64,000 nucleotides of DNA from Nitrospirota bacterium (GTDB lineage Bacteria; Nitrospinota_A; UBA7883), in NCBI GenBank assembly GCA_024275315.1, contig JAJRZK010000001.1:36001-100000 (forward strand). Direction: 5' to 3'. Positions 44,738-53,716 of this stretch are shown here, piece by piece. The notes under the pieces were generated by a model that saw only the letters and a program-made list of their open reading frames with translations, was not told where the DNA came from and made no database searches. The stretch's first letter is position 1. Each line of letters begins with the position of its first letter. The translations under genes were made by a program, and so were the position numbers.

Positions 44738-46054
44738 GTGAATTCCGATTCAGGCCAGTCTCTCACACCCATCATCAGTGAGGAGGATTTTCTCCCGCTT
44801 GTGGACAAGGAATGCCAGAGTTTTCTGTCCATCCTGTCTGTGATAAGCGAACCGGAAATCAAGGTAAACAGGTTTTACTATTTCACACTCCTCCAGGAGG
44901 CGGACAGGCTTGAAAGCTTTTTGGATGATTATGGCTCCAGGTCGAACCTGCGTTGGCTCTATTTCGCCGAGCTCGTCGCCTGTGTGAGGAATTTCTCGCT
45001 GGCGATCTTTCATTTGTACCATGCGCTGGACAGGTATTCGGACTACCTGGGGGCCGGGCATGACAATGTCAGAAAAGAATTCGAGAGCCATGCGTTTGAT
45101 ATTCTGGACTATTTTTCTGATTTTTTGAGAAGGTTCCATAAGACCCTGGTCGCTGAAGCGCGGACGCAGGGCATAAAGATTAAATTGGCGCCTATCCAGA
45201 AAGAAAGCTGGAAGGTCAAGGTTACCCCGCAACTTCCCTACACCATCTCCAACTATGAATCCGCCGATGAGAGCGAGAGGATCATATCTGTCGCCCAGGC
45301 GTACCGCCGCGCGAGAAAGGGTTTTAGAGAGCACGGCCTCCACAAAAGGATCAGGGCGGATAACCTGGCCCAGATCATCCCGGGGAAAATAAACGAAACA
45401 CTCATGGCCGAGTTCGAAAGCGCCCTGCACAACATTCAAAGCGAATACGACACACATATCCGGGGGGGGAAAACCGAGAAACAGAACCAGTGGATGATCA
45501 CCCTGCGTGGGCTGACCGCCATCCCCATGCATTTGATCGAGTTTATCAGATGGCTGGTTCACTTTTATGAACGGCACGAGAACCAGGTCCGCCAAAGCGA
45601 TGTCAAAGCCAGGATCTCCGGGCTTGTCGATGACGAGCGGCTGATGGACTGCATATGCGGGTTCGCCCTGCGCTATTGCAACCGCTACCTGAACGAAGGC
45701 AACGAAGTGGCGGAGCGCATCCTTTCGATGTATGTGGAGCCGATCACGTATGAACTGCCACTGCCCAAGCCGCAAGGATTTCACGCCCGACCGGCGACCT
45801 ATGTCAGCCTCGTAATCCAGGAGCATGGGACAGACGCGTTTCTCCTGGTGGACGGGAAGAAATTCAATTGCCGCTCCGTGCTCGACCTGCTTGAGGCGGG
45901 AGGCATCCTGGCCGATCTGGGTATGGAAACAGTGACGGTGGAGGGGGACAAAAGATCCCTGGACGACCTGAAGATTCTCGCGCAAAATAACTATTGCGAG
46001 GACAGGGAAATACCAAAAGAGCTTAGCTACCTTCGTATATCGAGAAACCTTTAG
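44738..46054 (+). CDS. HPr-domain fusion protein with large unknown N-terminal domain
   Basis: 438 residues. The last ~100 residues are an HPr-like phosphocarrier domain: the phosphorylatable His349 is in QGFHARPATYVSL, and the Ser46-type region reads NCRSVLDLLEAGGILADLG. The first ~335 residues are predicted all-helical with no family I recognise (landmarks LLQEADRLESFLDDYGSR, YRRARKGFREHGLHKRI, IEFIRWLVHFYERHENQV). Start is GTG 44738; an in-frame TAA lies directly before it and no other start is near. HPr normally passes phosphate from enzyme I to sugar transporters or regulators; no enzyme I or EII gene is in the window. M20 amidohydrolase and anmK follow with 11- and 8-base gaps. Confidence 0.85.
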   Translation: MNSDSGQSLTPIISEEDFLPLVDKECQSFLSILSVISEPEIKVNRFYYFTLLQEADRLESFLDDYGSRSNLRWLYFAELVACVRNFSLAIFHLYHALDRYSDYLGAGHDNVRKEFESHAFDILDYFSDFLRRFHKTLVAEARTQGIKIKLAPIQKESWKVKVTPQLPYTISNYESADESERIISVAQAYRRARKGFREHGLHKRIRADNLAQIIPGKINETLMAEFESALHNIQSEYDTHIRGGKTEKQNQWMITLRGLTAIPMHLIEFIRWLVHFYERHENQVRQSDVKARISGLVDDERLMDCICGFALRYCNRYLNEGNEVAERILSMYVEPITYELPLPKPQGFHARPATYVSLVIQEHGTDAFLLVDGKKFNCRSVLDLLEAGGILADLGMETVTVEGDKRSLDDLKILAQNNYCEDREIPKELSYLRISRNL

Positions 46055-46065
46055 AGCCGGATATT

Positions 46066-47250
46066 ATGGCCAGCCAGTCTGTCGCAAGACAAATCACCGG
46101 GGCGGTGGACTCTATCGCAGATAGAATAATCGCCACTCACAGGCTGATTTTTAATCACCCGGAGACATGTTTTAACGAGCGTTTCGCCGCAGAAAAGCTT
46201 ACGTCCTGGCTAAGGGATGAGGGGTTTGAGATAAAAAAACCTTACGCCGGATTGGCGACAGCCTTCCTCGCTTTGCACAAGACAGCCTCGAATGACCCGA
46301 AAGTGGCGCTCATCGCAGAATATGACGCCCTGCCGCATCTCGGACACGCCTGCGGACACAGCCTCATAGCCGCCAGCGCCGCCGGGGCGGCGGTTGCGCT
46401 AAAACAGGTCGCGCCCGGTCATCCCGGCTCGTTGCTTGTAATTGGAACTCCCGCCGAAGAGGGGGGCGGCGGAAAAGTGAAAATGATCAGCGAAAAGGCC
46501 TTTGAAGGTGTCGACGCGGCTCTGATGGCTCATCCAAGCAACAAAACCCGGGTTATCTCCCGGATGTACGCCATAAACGAGCTCGAATTTACATTCACGG
46601 GCAAAGCCGCCCACGCGGCGGCGTTCCCGGAGCAGGGAATAAACGCGCTCGACGCAGGTGTGTTGTTCTATAACGCGGTGGCGGTCATGCGTCAGCAGAT
46701 GCGGGACGGGGCGAGGGTGCATGGCATATTCACACATGGCGGGGACGCGCCCAATATCATACCCGAAAAGGTGGTTATGAACTTTTACGTGCGCGCGCTC
46801 GACCGGGACTATTTTATGGAATTGACGGAGAAAATAAAGAACGCCGCCAGAGGTTGCGCGAAATCGGCCGGATGCAAGGTTTCCATAAAACGCAAGGGGA
46901 GCGCTTACGACCCGTTTTATCCCAACTATCCCATGGGAGAGGCTTTCCGTAAAAATATGGAGCTTTTGAAAATTGAGGAAGATGGTTTTGGCCAAACCGA
47001 GGAGATAGGGTCGTCGGATATTGGCAACCTCAGCCAGGTTATACCCACGATTCATCCTGAATACGCGGTGGGGGGCAGGGATGACATCAACCACTCCAGG
47101 AAATTTCTTGAAGCTGTCACTTCCAGCAAAGGCGAACGGGCCATGATTTCCATGACCAAAACCCTGGCGTTGACGGTCCATGATCTTCTTTTCGACGCCA
47201 GCCTTATAAAACGGGTCAAGGCGGGCTTCGGTAAAACCGGTTCGAGGTAG
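46066..47250 (+). CDS. M20-family amidohydrolase (AbgB / ACY1L2 subgroup)
   Basis: 394 residues. Metal ligands of the M20 fold are visible in EYDALPHLGHACGHSLIAAS and PAEEGGGG, and the dimerisation domain starts near ELEFTFTGKAAHAAAFPEQG. The closest described relatives hydrolyse N-acyl amino acids or p-aminobenzoyl-glutamate; dipeptides are also possible. The exact substrate is not readable. It lies 11 bases after the HPr-fusion gene and 8 bases before anmK, so a role in cell-wall peptide recycling is a context-based guess. Confidence 0.85.
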   Translation: MASQSVARQITGAVDSIADRIIATHRLIFNHPETCFNERFAAEKLTSWLRDEGFEIKKPYAGLATAFLALHKTASNDPKVALIAEYDALPHLGHACGHSLIAASAAGAAVALKQVAPGHPGSLLVIGTPAEEGGGGKVKMISEKAFEGVDAALMAHPSNKTRVISRMYAINELEFTFTGKAAHAAAFPEQGINALDAGVLFYNAVAVMRQQMRDGARVHGIFTHGGDAPNIIPEKVVMNFYVRALDRDYFMELTEKIKNAARGCAKSAGCKVSIKRKGSAYDPFYPNYPMGEAFRKNMELLKIEEDGFGQTEEIGSSDIGNLSQVIPTIHPEYAVGGRDDINHSRKFLEAVTSSKGERAMISMTKTLALTVHDLLFDASLIKRVKAGFGKTGSR

Positions 47251-47258
47251 GGCAGGGT

Positions 47259-48440
47259 TTGGCCAGGGTAATCGGCCTTATGTCAGGCACGTCCGCAGAT
47301 GGTGTGGACGCTGGCATGTTCGATATCCGCCGCAAAACCGGCCGGGTCATGATAAGGCTTGTCGCAGAGTCAAAGGTCACCTACCGCCGGCGGTTGAGGG
47401 AGCGGCTGTTGCAGTTTGACAAAGCCAGCGCCAGCGCCGATGAGCTTGCCGACCTGAACGTTGCGGTGGGCAAAGTGTTCGCGACGGCGGCGCTTAAAAT
47501 AATCAAATCCACGGCGGCTACGGGAGGCGCTCCGCAATTGCTGGGTTCCCATGGCCAAACGGTGGCGCACGCTCCCGAATCGGGGATAACTTTGCAGATT
47601 GGCGAACCCGCGATAATCTCAACCGCCTCGGGGCTCGATACCTGGAGCGATTTCAGGGTGGCCGACGTCGCCATGGGAGGGCAGGGAGCTCCTTTGGCCC
47701 CGATTGTCCACCTGCCGCTATTCGCGGATGACCATTTCGATGTAACCGTGATCAATATCGGTGGCATTGCAAACCTGACTTACATACCAGCGGGCGCAAC
47801 CAGGCTCGGGGACCTGCGCGCCTACGACACCGGGCCTGGCTGTATGTTGATCGATCTTTGCGCGCGACAACTGGGAAAAGATTTTGACCGTGATGGAGCC
47901 ATGGCGGCCAGGGGAACATGCGACCCGCGTTTACTGCGCAGGTTTTTGACGCATCCCTATTTCCTGCGCAAGGCCCCGAAATCGGCCGGCCGCGAAATTT
48001 TTGGCCAGGCTTTTTTGGATTGGGCCGGGTTAAAACGCAGACAAATCGCAAACATGAAAACTGTCGCTACGTTTACAGAGCTTACAGCCCGGTCAATAGT
48101 TGACGGAGCCGTGAAAACCAGGGGGAAATCCTCCAACCCGTGGCGTATAGTATTGTGCGGTGGCGGGGCGCTGAACATCCATCTTGCGAGGCGAATCGCG
48201 CAGATGGCCGGCTCTAAGGCTCAGGTGTCCCTGTCGGATGAGCATGGCATGCCATGCCATTCGGTGGAGACTGCCCTGATAGCTTTGCTCGCATACTACG
48301 CACAGCGCGGAGAGGCTCTGGACTTGCGAAAACTCACCGGATCAAGCTGTTGCGTCAGGCTGGGGAAAAAGACCCCGGCTCCGGCCGCTCCGGCGATTGT
48401 GGATAAAAATAAAATAGCTAGCGGGAATCTATTTGTATAA
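47259..48440 (+). CDS. anmK: Anhydro-N-acetylmuramic acid kinase
   Basis: 393 residues starting at TTG 47259 with GGGCAGGG just upstream. The ATP-binding start IGLMSGTSADGVDA and the internal LLGSHGQTVAHAP, INIGGIANLTYI and YDTGPGCMLIDL motifs identify AnmK. It phosphorylates 1,6-anhydroMurNAc released during wall turnover, giving MurNAc-6-phosphate. The last 23 bases overlap the end of the convergent kinase gene. MurQ, the next enzyme in the pathway, is not in the window. Confidence 0.94.
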   Translation: MARVIGLMSGTSADGVDAGMFDIRRKTGRVMIRLVAESKVTYRRRLRERLLQFDKASASADELADLNVAVGKVFATAALKIIKSTAATGGAPQLLGSHGQTVAHAPESGITLQIGEPAIISTASGLDTWSDFRVADVAMGGQGAPLAPIVHLPLFADDHFDVTVINIGGIANLTYIPAGATRLGDLRAYDTGPGCMLIDLCARQLGKDFDRDGAMAARGTCDPRLLRRFLTHPYFLRKAPKSAGREIFGQAFLDWAGLKRRQIANMKTVATFTELTARSIVDGAVKTRGKSSNPWRIVLCGGGALNIHLARRIAQMAGSKAQVSLSDEHGMPCHSVETALIALLAYYAQRGEALDLRKLTGSSCCVRLGKKTPAPAAPAIVDKNKIASGNLFV

Positions 48441-50247
48441 CCTTGCCCGGAACGATCGACACACGTTTGTTGATCGGCGTTCTGCCTTTTGTCTGAATAT
48501 AGACCATGTGGGAACCGGGCGACAGGTTGTCGAGCGTTACTTTTTCTTCTAAATATTGTTTTCCATCAACAACTATCATGCTGTCCGGAGGAGCAAGGAT
48601 TTCCAACGTTCCGGTTTTGGACGCCCCGGCGACAGGCTCCCGCCCCATATCACCCGTTTTCTCGCCCGCCTCCACCAGGCCGATAGTAAATTCACCTTTC
48701 TCACCAAGCTCGATCGTCTTTTCATATGGCACATATCCGCTTTTGGTCAGTCTGAGGTTGTGTTTTCCACGTTTGATCTTCAAGTTGTTAATAGGCGTCA
48801 ACCCAAGGAACTTGTCGCCGATGAACACCTCCGCGTTTTGTGGTTTTGATTTGACGGTCAGATAGCCCAGCTCGACGCTTGCAGGAGGCTTGGCGCTCAC
48901 CACTTTTACAGGCTCGACAGGTTTTGGTTTTATGACCACAACTTTTTTGGAGGTTGTGGGTTTCTTCGGCGCATGTTTTGGCGGCGCTGGCTTCCGCTTA
49001 CTTTTGCCAGCAGCAGTCTCGACTGTCTTCGCCGGTTTCGGCTCGGCTATTTTTTTCATGGTTGGTTTGGGTTTTGCCTGCTCGGCAGGCGGCGCATCCT
49101 TGCTTGCAATATTCCTGTCCTCCGGGACTTTATTTTCGGCAGGTTCGGATTTCTCCGCTTTTGGAGACTCCTCCATGACCATGTCAAGGTCACGGGATTG
49201 CACGCCTGTATCGGCCACGTTGGTTTTGTCCTGTTCGGGTCCTGTTCCCAAAAAGAAATACAAAACAGCCGCAATGGCGATAAACAGCCCGGCCGCTGCG
49301 CCGATAAAACTCTTTCCGGAAAGAAAAGCGGCCCCGATGGAATGGCCGGATGCAATATCTTCTCCCTTGTGGGATTTTTGCGCCATTGGTTTTTTCATCA
49401 CCACGGAGTCGTAGCTGGCGAGAAGATCGTCCAGGGCCTTTATATATTCCGTCCCGCTCTGAAATCTTTCCGACGGCGACTTCGCCAAAGCCTTGGCGAT
49501 CATGGGATCGATGGATCCGGGCAGGTCCCGGTTCAACCGCGTGGGGGGGATGGGGTCGTCGTTTACCACCCGGTATATGACCGTGGTGATGGTTTCTCCT
49601 GCGAATGGTTTTTCATTTGTCAGCATTTCGTAAAAAATAACCGACAAGGCGAAAAAATCGGAACGCGCGTCGACTTTCTTACCCTGCACCTGTTCCGGCG
49701 CCATGTAGTTGGGAGTGCCCAGGATTGTACCGGACATCGTAAGAGACGAGTCGGGAAACCTGGCCAGGCCGAAGTCCGTAAGTTTCGGGACATTACCTTC
49801 GGTAATAATGATATTCGCGGGTTTTACGTCACGATGGACGATCTCGCGTTTGTGGGCGTAGTCGAGACCTTCGGCTATCTGTCTTACTATCCTGATTTTT
49901 TCCCTGAATGAAAACTTATCGGTGGCTATGTATTGATCCAGGCCGTCGCCATCCAGAAATTCCATGGCGATATAGACGATTTTCCCTTCGGAGGTGGACT
50001 CTTCTCCGACATCGTAGATGGTGACAATGTTCTGGTGCGACAATTGTCCGGCGGCCTGGGCTTCGATATAGAACCTTTCCAGCGCTTGTTGCTGTTGGTT
50101 GGTTTTTCTTGAAGAAAGCAGGGTGCGGATCACCTTGAGCGCCACAGGCCGGTTTATTTTCGGATCCAATCCTTTATAAACCACACCCATACCACCTGAG
50201 CCGACTTCTTCGATTATTTGAAATCTGCCTAGCTTTTTCAGGTCCAT
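48418..50247 (-). CDS. Membrane Ser/Thr protein kinase with two extracytoplasmic PEGA domains
   Basis: 609 residues. The cytoplasmic kinase domain (about 8-275) has the glycine loop GSGGMGVVYKG, Lys38, the catalytic HRDVKPANI with Asp140, and DFG at 158-160, so it should be active. One membrane helix lies at about 313-335. A Lys/Pro/Ala-rich stalk follows, then two PEGA-like beta domains (about 465-525 and 546-608). PEGA domains often sit at the envelope and may sense wall or lipid state. The gene overlaps the alanine dehydrogenase stop by 10 bases and the tail of anmK by 23 bases. It is a candidate source of the phosphothreonine read by the FHA-cyclase. Confidence 0.92.
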   Translation of the reverse strand: MDLKKLGRFQIIEEVGSGGMGVVYKGLDPKINRPVALKVIRTLLSSRKTNQQQQALERFYIEAQAAGQLSHQNIVTIYDVGEESTSEGKIVYIAMEFLDGDGLDQYIATDKFSFREKIRIVRQIAEGLDYAHKREIVHRDVKPANIIITEGNVPKLTDFGLARFPDSSLTMSGTILGTPNYMAPEQVQGKKVDARSDFFALSVIFYEMLTNEKPFAGETITTVIYRVVNDDPIPPTRLNRDLPGSIDPMIAKALAKSPSERFQSGTEYIKALDDLLASYDSVVMKKPMAQKSHKGEDIASGHSIGAAFLSGKSFIGAAAGLFIAIAAVLYFFLGTGPEQDKTNVADTGVQSRDLDMVMEESPKAEKSEPAENKVPEDRNIASKDAPPAEQAKPKPTMKKIAEPKPAKTVETAAGKSKRKPAPPKHAPKKPTTSKKVVVIKPKPVEPVKVVSAKPPASVELGYLTVKSKPQNAEVFIGDKFLGLTPINNLKIKRGKHNLRLTKSGYVPYEKTIELGEKGEFTIGLVEAGEKTGDMGREPVAGASKTGTLEILAPPDSMIVVDGKQYLEEKVTLDNLSPGSHMVYIQTKGRTPINKRVSIVPGKVIQIDSR

Positions 50248-51347
50248 CGTTCAGGAAATTTTAAGGTAAATCCCAGCGAGCGAGCTACGCCGGGGTGAGT
50301 AATAAAACCTTCCGCGGAGTTCAGCCCCATCCTCATAGAATAATTTCCCCGCATTGTTTTATCAACGCCTTTCTCGACAATTTCAAACAGGCCGGGAAAA
50401 GTTGCGCTGGCCAAGGCGAAGGTGGAGGTGCGTGTGACCGCCCCCGGCATGTTCGAAACACAATAATGTGTGACGGAGTCTACCACGAATGTCGGCTCGG
50501 AATGGCTGGTGGGCCTGCTGGTTTCCACGCATCCACCCTGGTCCACCGAAACGTCTACAATTACGGATCCGGGTTTCATCTCCTTTAACATGCCGCGGGT
50601 CACCAGCCATGGGGCCTTTGCTCCGGCGATTAAAACCGCTCCGATCACCAGGTCGGCTTCGCGAACGGCGTCAAAAACGGTATGCGGATTGGAAATGAGC
50701 GTCTCCACCTTGCCGGCGAGGATATCGTCCAGGTAACGCAGGCGTGGAAGATTGACGTCGAGCACAAGTGTCCTGGCTCCGAGCCCGACAGAGATTTTTG
50801 CGGCGTTGTGCCCGACGACCCCGGCGCCAAGGATCACAACCTTTCCAGGTTCCACACCCGGCACCCCTCCAAGCAGGACGCCTCTGCCTCCAAGTTCTTT
50901 TTCCAGGTACTTAGCGCCAGCCTGGACAGACATGCGGCCGGCCACCTCACTCATGGGAATAAGCATGGGCAGTGTGCCCGATTTGTCCTGCACTGTTTCA
51001 TAACCGATAGCGACCGTCTCGGTCTCGACCAGCTTTTGCGCGAGCTCCGGATCGGCGGCGAGGTGCAGGAAAGTATAGAGAACAAGACCTTTGCGAAGAA
51101 ACCTGTACTCCTCTTTGGTCGGCTCCTTGACTTTGACAACCACTTGGGCGGACCATGCTTCCTCCGCGCTGTGGACAATAGTCGCCCCTTCAGCTTCAAA
51201 TTCCACGTCTCTTATCCCGGACCCGTCGCCAGCTCCAGCCTGGACCAGCGCTTGATGTCCGGCCAGGGTAAGTTGACGCACTCCGGCTGGTACAAGGGCC
51301 ACCCTGTACTCATCCGCTTTTGTCTCTTTCGGGACCCCTACAATCAC
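50238..51347 (-). CDS. ald: Alanine dehydrogenase
   Basis: 369 residues, close to the family length. N-terminal VGVPKETKADEYRVALVP and the NAD-binding segment VVILGAGVVGHNAAKISVGL define the Ald/PNT family. The short single-chain form without the transhydrogenase membrane part indicates alanine dehydrogenase, which interconverts alanine and pyruvate plus ammonia. Start is GTG 51347 with GGAGG eight bases upstream. The kinase gene starts inside its stop region, suggesting coupled expression. Confidence 0.93.
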   Translation of the reverse strand: MIVGVPKETKADEYRVALVPAGVRQLTLAGHQALVQAGAGDGSGIRDVEFEAEGATIVHSAEEAWSAQVVVKVKEPTKEEYRFLRKGLVLYTFLHLAADPELAQKLVETETVAIGYETVQDKSGTLPMLIPMSEVAGRMSVQAGAKYLEKELGGRGVLLGGVPGVEPGKVVILGAGVVGHNAAKISVGLGARTLVLDVNLPRLRYLDDILAGKVETLISNPHTVFDAVREADLVIGAVLIAGAKAPWLVTRGMLKEMKPGSVIVDVSVDQGGCVETSRPTSHSEPTFVVDSVTHYCVSNMPGAVTRTSTFALASATFPGLFEIVEKGVDKTMRGNYSMRMGLNSAEGFITHPGVARSLGFTLKFPERWT

Positions 51348-51379
51348 TCGATATCCTCCGCAGGCCGATTAACCCGGGT

Positions 51380-51388
51380 ATTGTAGCA
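51380..51388 (-). promoter_or_regulatory. Extended -10 promoter for ald and the PEGA kinase
   Basis: On the minus strand TGC-TACAAT forms an extended -10 element about 33 bases before the ald GTG. No good -35 is visible, which extended -10 promoters tolerate. Confidence 0.4.
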
Positions 51389-51872
51389 TGCATAATCTCC
51401 AGTGAATAACAGCAGTATGGTTTGTCCGGATATGGGGGATTTGAGGCAGGCGGGAAAAAGGGGTTGGCGGGTGTCAGGGCGCATCGCCGGTACTGCTGGC
51501 AAATACGCCCTTAACCCGTCAAACGATCTCGGATGTGTTACGCGCTGAAGTTACGATCGCTGTCTCGCCATCTTTACACCGCCAGTTGGAAAACCAGGCG
51601 CAAGAGTAATAAAGCTGAGCGACGCTATCAGATAAATATGGAAAGTTATGATTTCAGTCATTTTTTTCACCGTCAAACAAATGCTCGTGTTTTTTAACTT
51701 TATTAAAAGCAAGTTTCGGGCCAAAACCAACATGCTGATTCTACTCAGGATATAAAACCAGACCATGACAGGAGCAAGACATCTGTGTCCTGTTTGCAAA
51801 TGTATGTCCGGAAATTCCAGAGGACGCGCGCCTATCTCCACGAACATAAACAGCGGGCCAATTTGACATAGC

Positions 51873-51881
51873 TGGTATGAT
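51873..51881 (+). promoter_or_regulatory. Extended -10 promoter for ppa
   Basis: TGG-TATGAT is an extended -10 element. The alternative ppa ATG at 51877 lies inside it, which is one reason to place the ppa start at the GTG at 51919. Confidence 0.35.
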
Positions 51882-51918
51882 AAAAACCTGGCAAAATATA
51901 TTATCAAACGAGGTATTA

Positions 51919-52482
51919 GTGAACAAAAGACATCCATGGTTCGATATCGAGATTGGTGACAGGGCTCCCACGTCTGTTCGGGCTTTTATAGAGATTGAAC
52001 GCAATTCCAGGCTGAAACTCGAGCTGGACAAAAGCACCGGTTTTTTAAAGGTGGACAGGGTATTGCACGGCGCCATCCACTATCCCCACAGCTATGGTTT
52101 CATCCCCAGAACGTACTGCGATGACAAAGACCCTTTGGACATTTTTGTTTTATGCTCGGAAACCATACCGTCCGGTACTATCGTGGAGGCTCGCGTAATC
52201 GGCCTGATGAGAATGACCGACCAGGGGGAACTCGATGACAAGGTTCTGGCCGTGGCCTCCGGCGACCCTGCCTACGCGGAGACATTCAATGTCACACAGC
52301 TTCCCCGGTATCAGCGTGACGAGATGAAAAAATTTTTCGAGGAGTACAAGACTCTGGAGAAAAAAGAAGTCATAGTCGAGGATTTCATCAACCATGACGC
52401 GGCCGCAGAGACGGTTGCCAACGCGATGGGTCTTTACGATAGAGAAAAAGAAAAGCTTATATTAAAATATAATTCGGAATAA
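51919..52482 (+). CDS. ppa: Inorganic pyrophosphatase, class I
   Basis: 187 residues from GTG 51919. The active-site stretch YGFIPRTYCDDKDPLDIFVL holds the metal-binding aspartates, with LKLELDKSTGFLKVDRVL before it. It hydrolyses pyrophosphate and so drives biosynthesis. GAGG lies five bases before the GTG. An in-frame ATG at 51877 would add 14 residues not usual for the family and sits inside a promoter-like element. No membrane or regulatory CBS domain is present. Confidence 0.92.
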   Translation: MNKRHPWFDIEIGDRAPTSVRAFIEIERNSRLKLELDKSTGFLKVDRVLHGAIHYPHSYGFIPRTYCDDKDPLDIFVLCSETIPSGTIVEARVIGLMRMTDQGELDDKVLAVASGDPAYAETFNVTQLPRYQRDEMKKFFEEYKTLEKKEVIVEDFINHDAAAETVANAMGLYDREKEKLILKYNSE

Positions 52483-52511
52483 AAGTTGTTTTCCGGAAAG
52501 GTCAATCCCAG

Positions 52512-52587
52512 GCGGGCGTAGCTCAGTTGGTAGAGCATCAGCTTCCCAAGCTGAGGGTCGAGGGTTCGAGCCCCTTCGCCCGCTCCA
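52512..52587 (+). tRNA. tRNA-Gly, anticodon CCC
   Basis: A complete cloverleaf: acceptor GCGGGCG/CGCCCGC, D arm GCTC...GAGC, anticodon stem TCAGC/GCTGA with loop TTCCCAA (anticodon CCC), and T arm GAGGG-TTCGAGC-CCCTT. The discriminator base is T and CCA is encoded. It lies 29 bases after ppa. It would read GGG codons. Confidence 0.95.
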
Positions 52588-52780
52588 TTCTTCAAAAAGT
52601 CAGGTGGTTTTACCTCTGCGTTGCGATATCTCCGTTGTCGCTCTCTAATTTGAGATGCGCTTTCTTGAGAGGATTTGACGAAAATAAAATCCATCGCTTG
52701 TGAGCCGGCGCGACGCGGTCGGCTATCTATCAAGAAGCGCCAGCGGAGCGCGTATTCAACTGAGCTTGCGCGGAGTCGCA

Positions 52781-53716
52781 TTATACCGGAGGCCTTGACC
52801 TGGACAGGCAAAGCTCCGCAAGTTCATCCACGCTGGCTGTTCCCACGCACATCACGCTATCAGCGCCGGCCCAGTATATTTTGGCGGAGCCATCCTCCTC
52901 GGCGACGGCTCCACAGGTGAACACCACGTTATGGACATACCCGGTAAGCTCCCACGCGTCCTGTGGAGCAAGTATCCAATCGTCCGACACACCGATGATT
53001 TTTGAAGGGTCATCAATATCATGCAAGGCGACACCGAGCCTGTAAACAGCCCCATCCATCGTGTTGAACACGCCATGGTATATGTTGAGCCATCCTTTTT
53101 CCGTTTTTACAGGTGTCGCTCCCGGGCCTATCTTCATCTCGTCCCAGTGGTATTGGGCCGGTTTCATCACCACTGTGGAATCGCCCCAGTGCACAAGGTC
53201 CGGCGACCAGGATATCCATATCGACCAGGGGGTTATCTCCGAGTGGGGACGGTCCAGCCTGGCGTACAAACCGTTGAACTTCTCGGGGAATATCACGACG
53301 TTTCGCATGTCGACCTGTGTGATCATCGACACTCTTTGGATCGATCTGAAATCAGGCGTTTTGGCGAGCCCGACGCGGACACCGTGCCGTGAATAGGCGC
53401 TGTAAGTTATCAGGTATTCCCCGTCGATTTCGCAGATGCGAGGGTCCTCTACGCCATACTCCTCGTATTCCCCTTCCCCGCGCATGAACGGCTCGGGACC
53501 AACCTTGAAATTGAAACCGTCGTCGCTCTCGGCTATGCCTATTATTGATCGGCCGTTTCGCAAATGGGAGCGGAACAGCATCACGTAGCGCCCTTCGTGC
53601 TTTGCGACTCCGGCGTTATGGGTGGTTTCCACCTGGTACGGGACGTCTTCTTTTGTGAGTATGGGGTTGCCCTCGTACCTTTTGACGACAGGCCTATTCG
53701 ACTCTGCCATAGTCAT
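52781..53716 (-). CDS. GH130-family beta-mannoside phosphorylase/hydrolase (short form)
   Basis: 311 residues, a five-bladed propeller of the GH130 type. The catalytic-Asp motif is GVEDPRICEIDGEYLITYSA, and blade-repeat patterns such as IYHGVFNTMDGAVYRLGVAL and GHVNNVVFTCG-like residues (seen as GYVHNVVFTCGAV) follow. GH130 enzymes mostly cleave beta-mannosyl linkages with phosphate to yield mannose-1-phosphate. No signal peptide, so cytoplasmic. The start overlaps the end of the GT4-cupin gene by 23 bases on the same strand, implying tight coupling. Linkage specificity cannot be read from sequence. Confidence 0.88.
   Translation of the reverse strand: MTMAESNRPVVKRYEGNPILTKEDVPYQVETTHNAGVAKHEGRYVMLFRSHLRNGRSIIGIAESDDGFNFKVGPEPFMRGEGEYEEYGVEDPRICEIDGEYLITYSAYSRHGVRVGLAKTPDFRSIQRVSMITQVDMRNVVIFPEKFNGLYARLDRPHSEITPWSIWISWSPDLVHWGDSTVVMKPAQYHWDEMKIGPGATPVKTEKGWLNIYHGVFNTMDGAVYRLGVALHDIDDPSKIIGVSDDWILAPQDAWELTGYVHNVVFTCGAVAEEDGSAKIYWAGADSVMCVGTASVDELAELCLSRSRPPV

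Larger units (their letters stand above)
51348..51918. other. Divergent intergenic region between ald and ppa
   Basis: About 570 bases with no convincing gene. It holds candidate promoters for ald (51380-51388) and ppa (51873-51881). At 51477-51512 a nested hairpin can be drawn (GGGCG/CGCCC outside, GCCGG/CTGGC inside), of unknown meaning. A 128-codon leftward frame (51551-51937) overlaps the ppa start and looks spurious. Confidence 0.45.

Noticed and set aside
51551..51937. Leftward 128-codon frame in the ald-ppa gap
   Set aside because: It overlaps the ppa start and its promoter, has no domain, and its composition looks non-coding.
52434..52811. Leftward 125-codon frame across the tRNA
   Set aside because: It runs antisense through tRNA-Gly and into ppa and gh130; this is a well-known artefact of tRNA genes.
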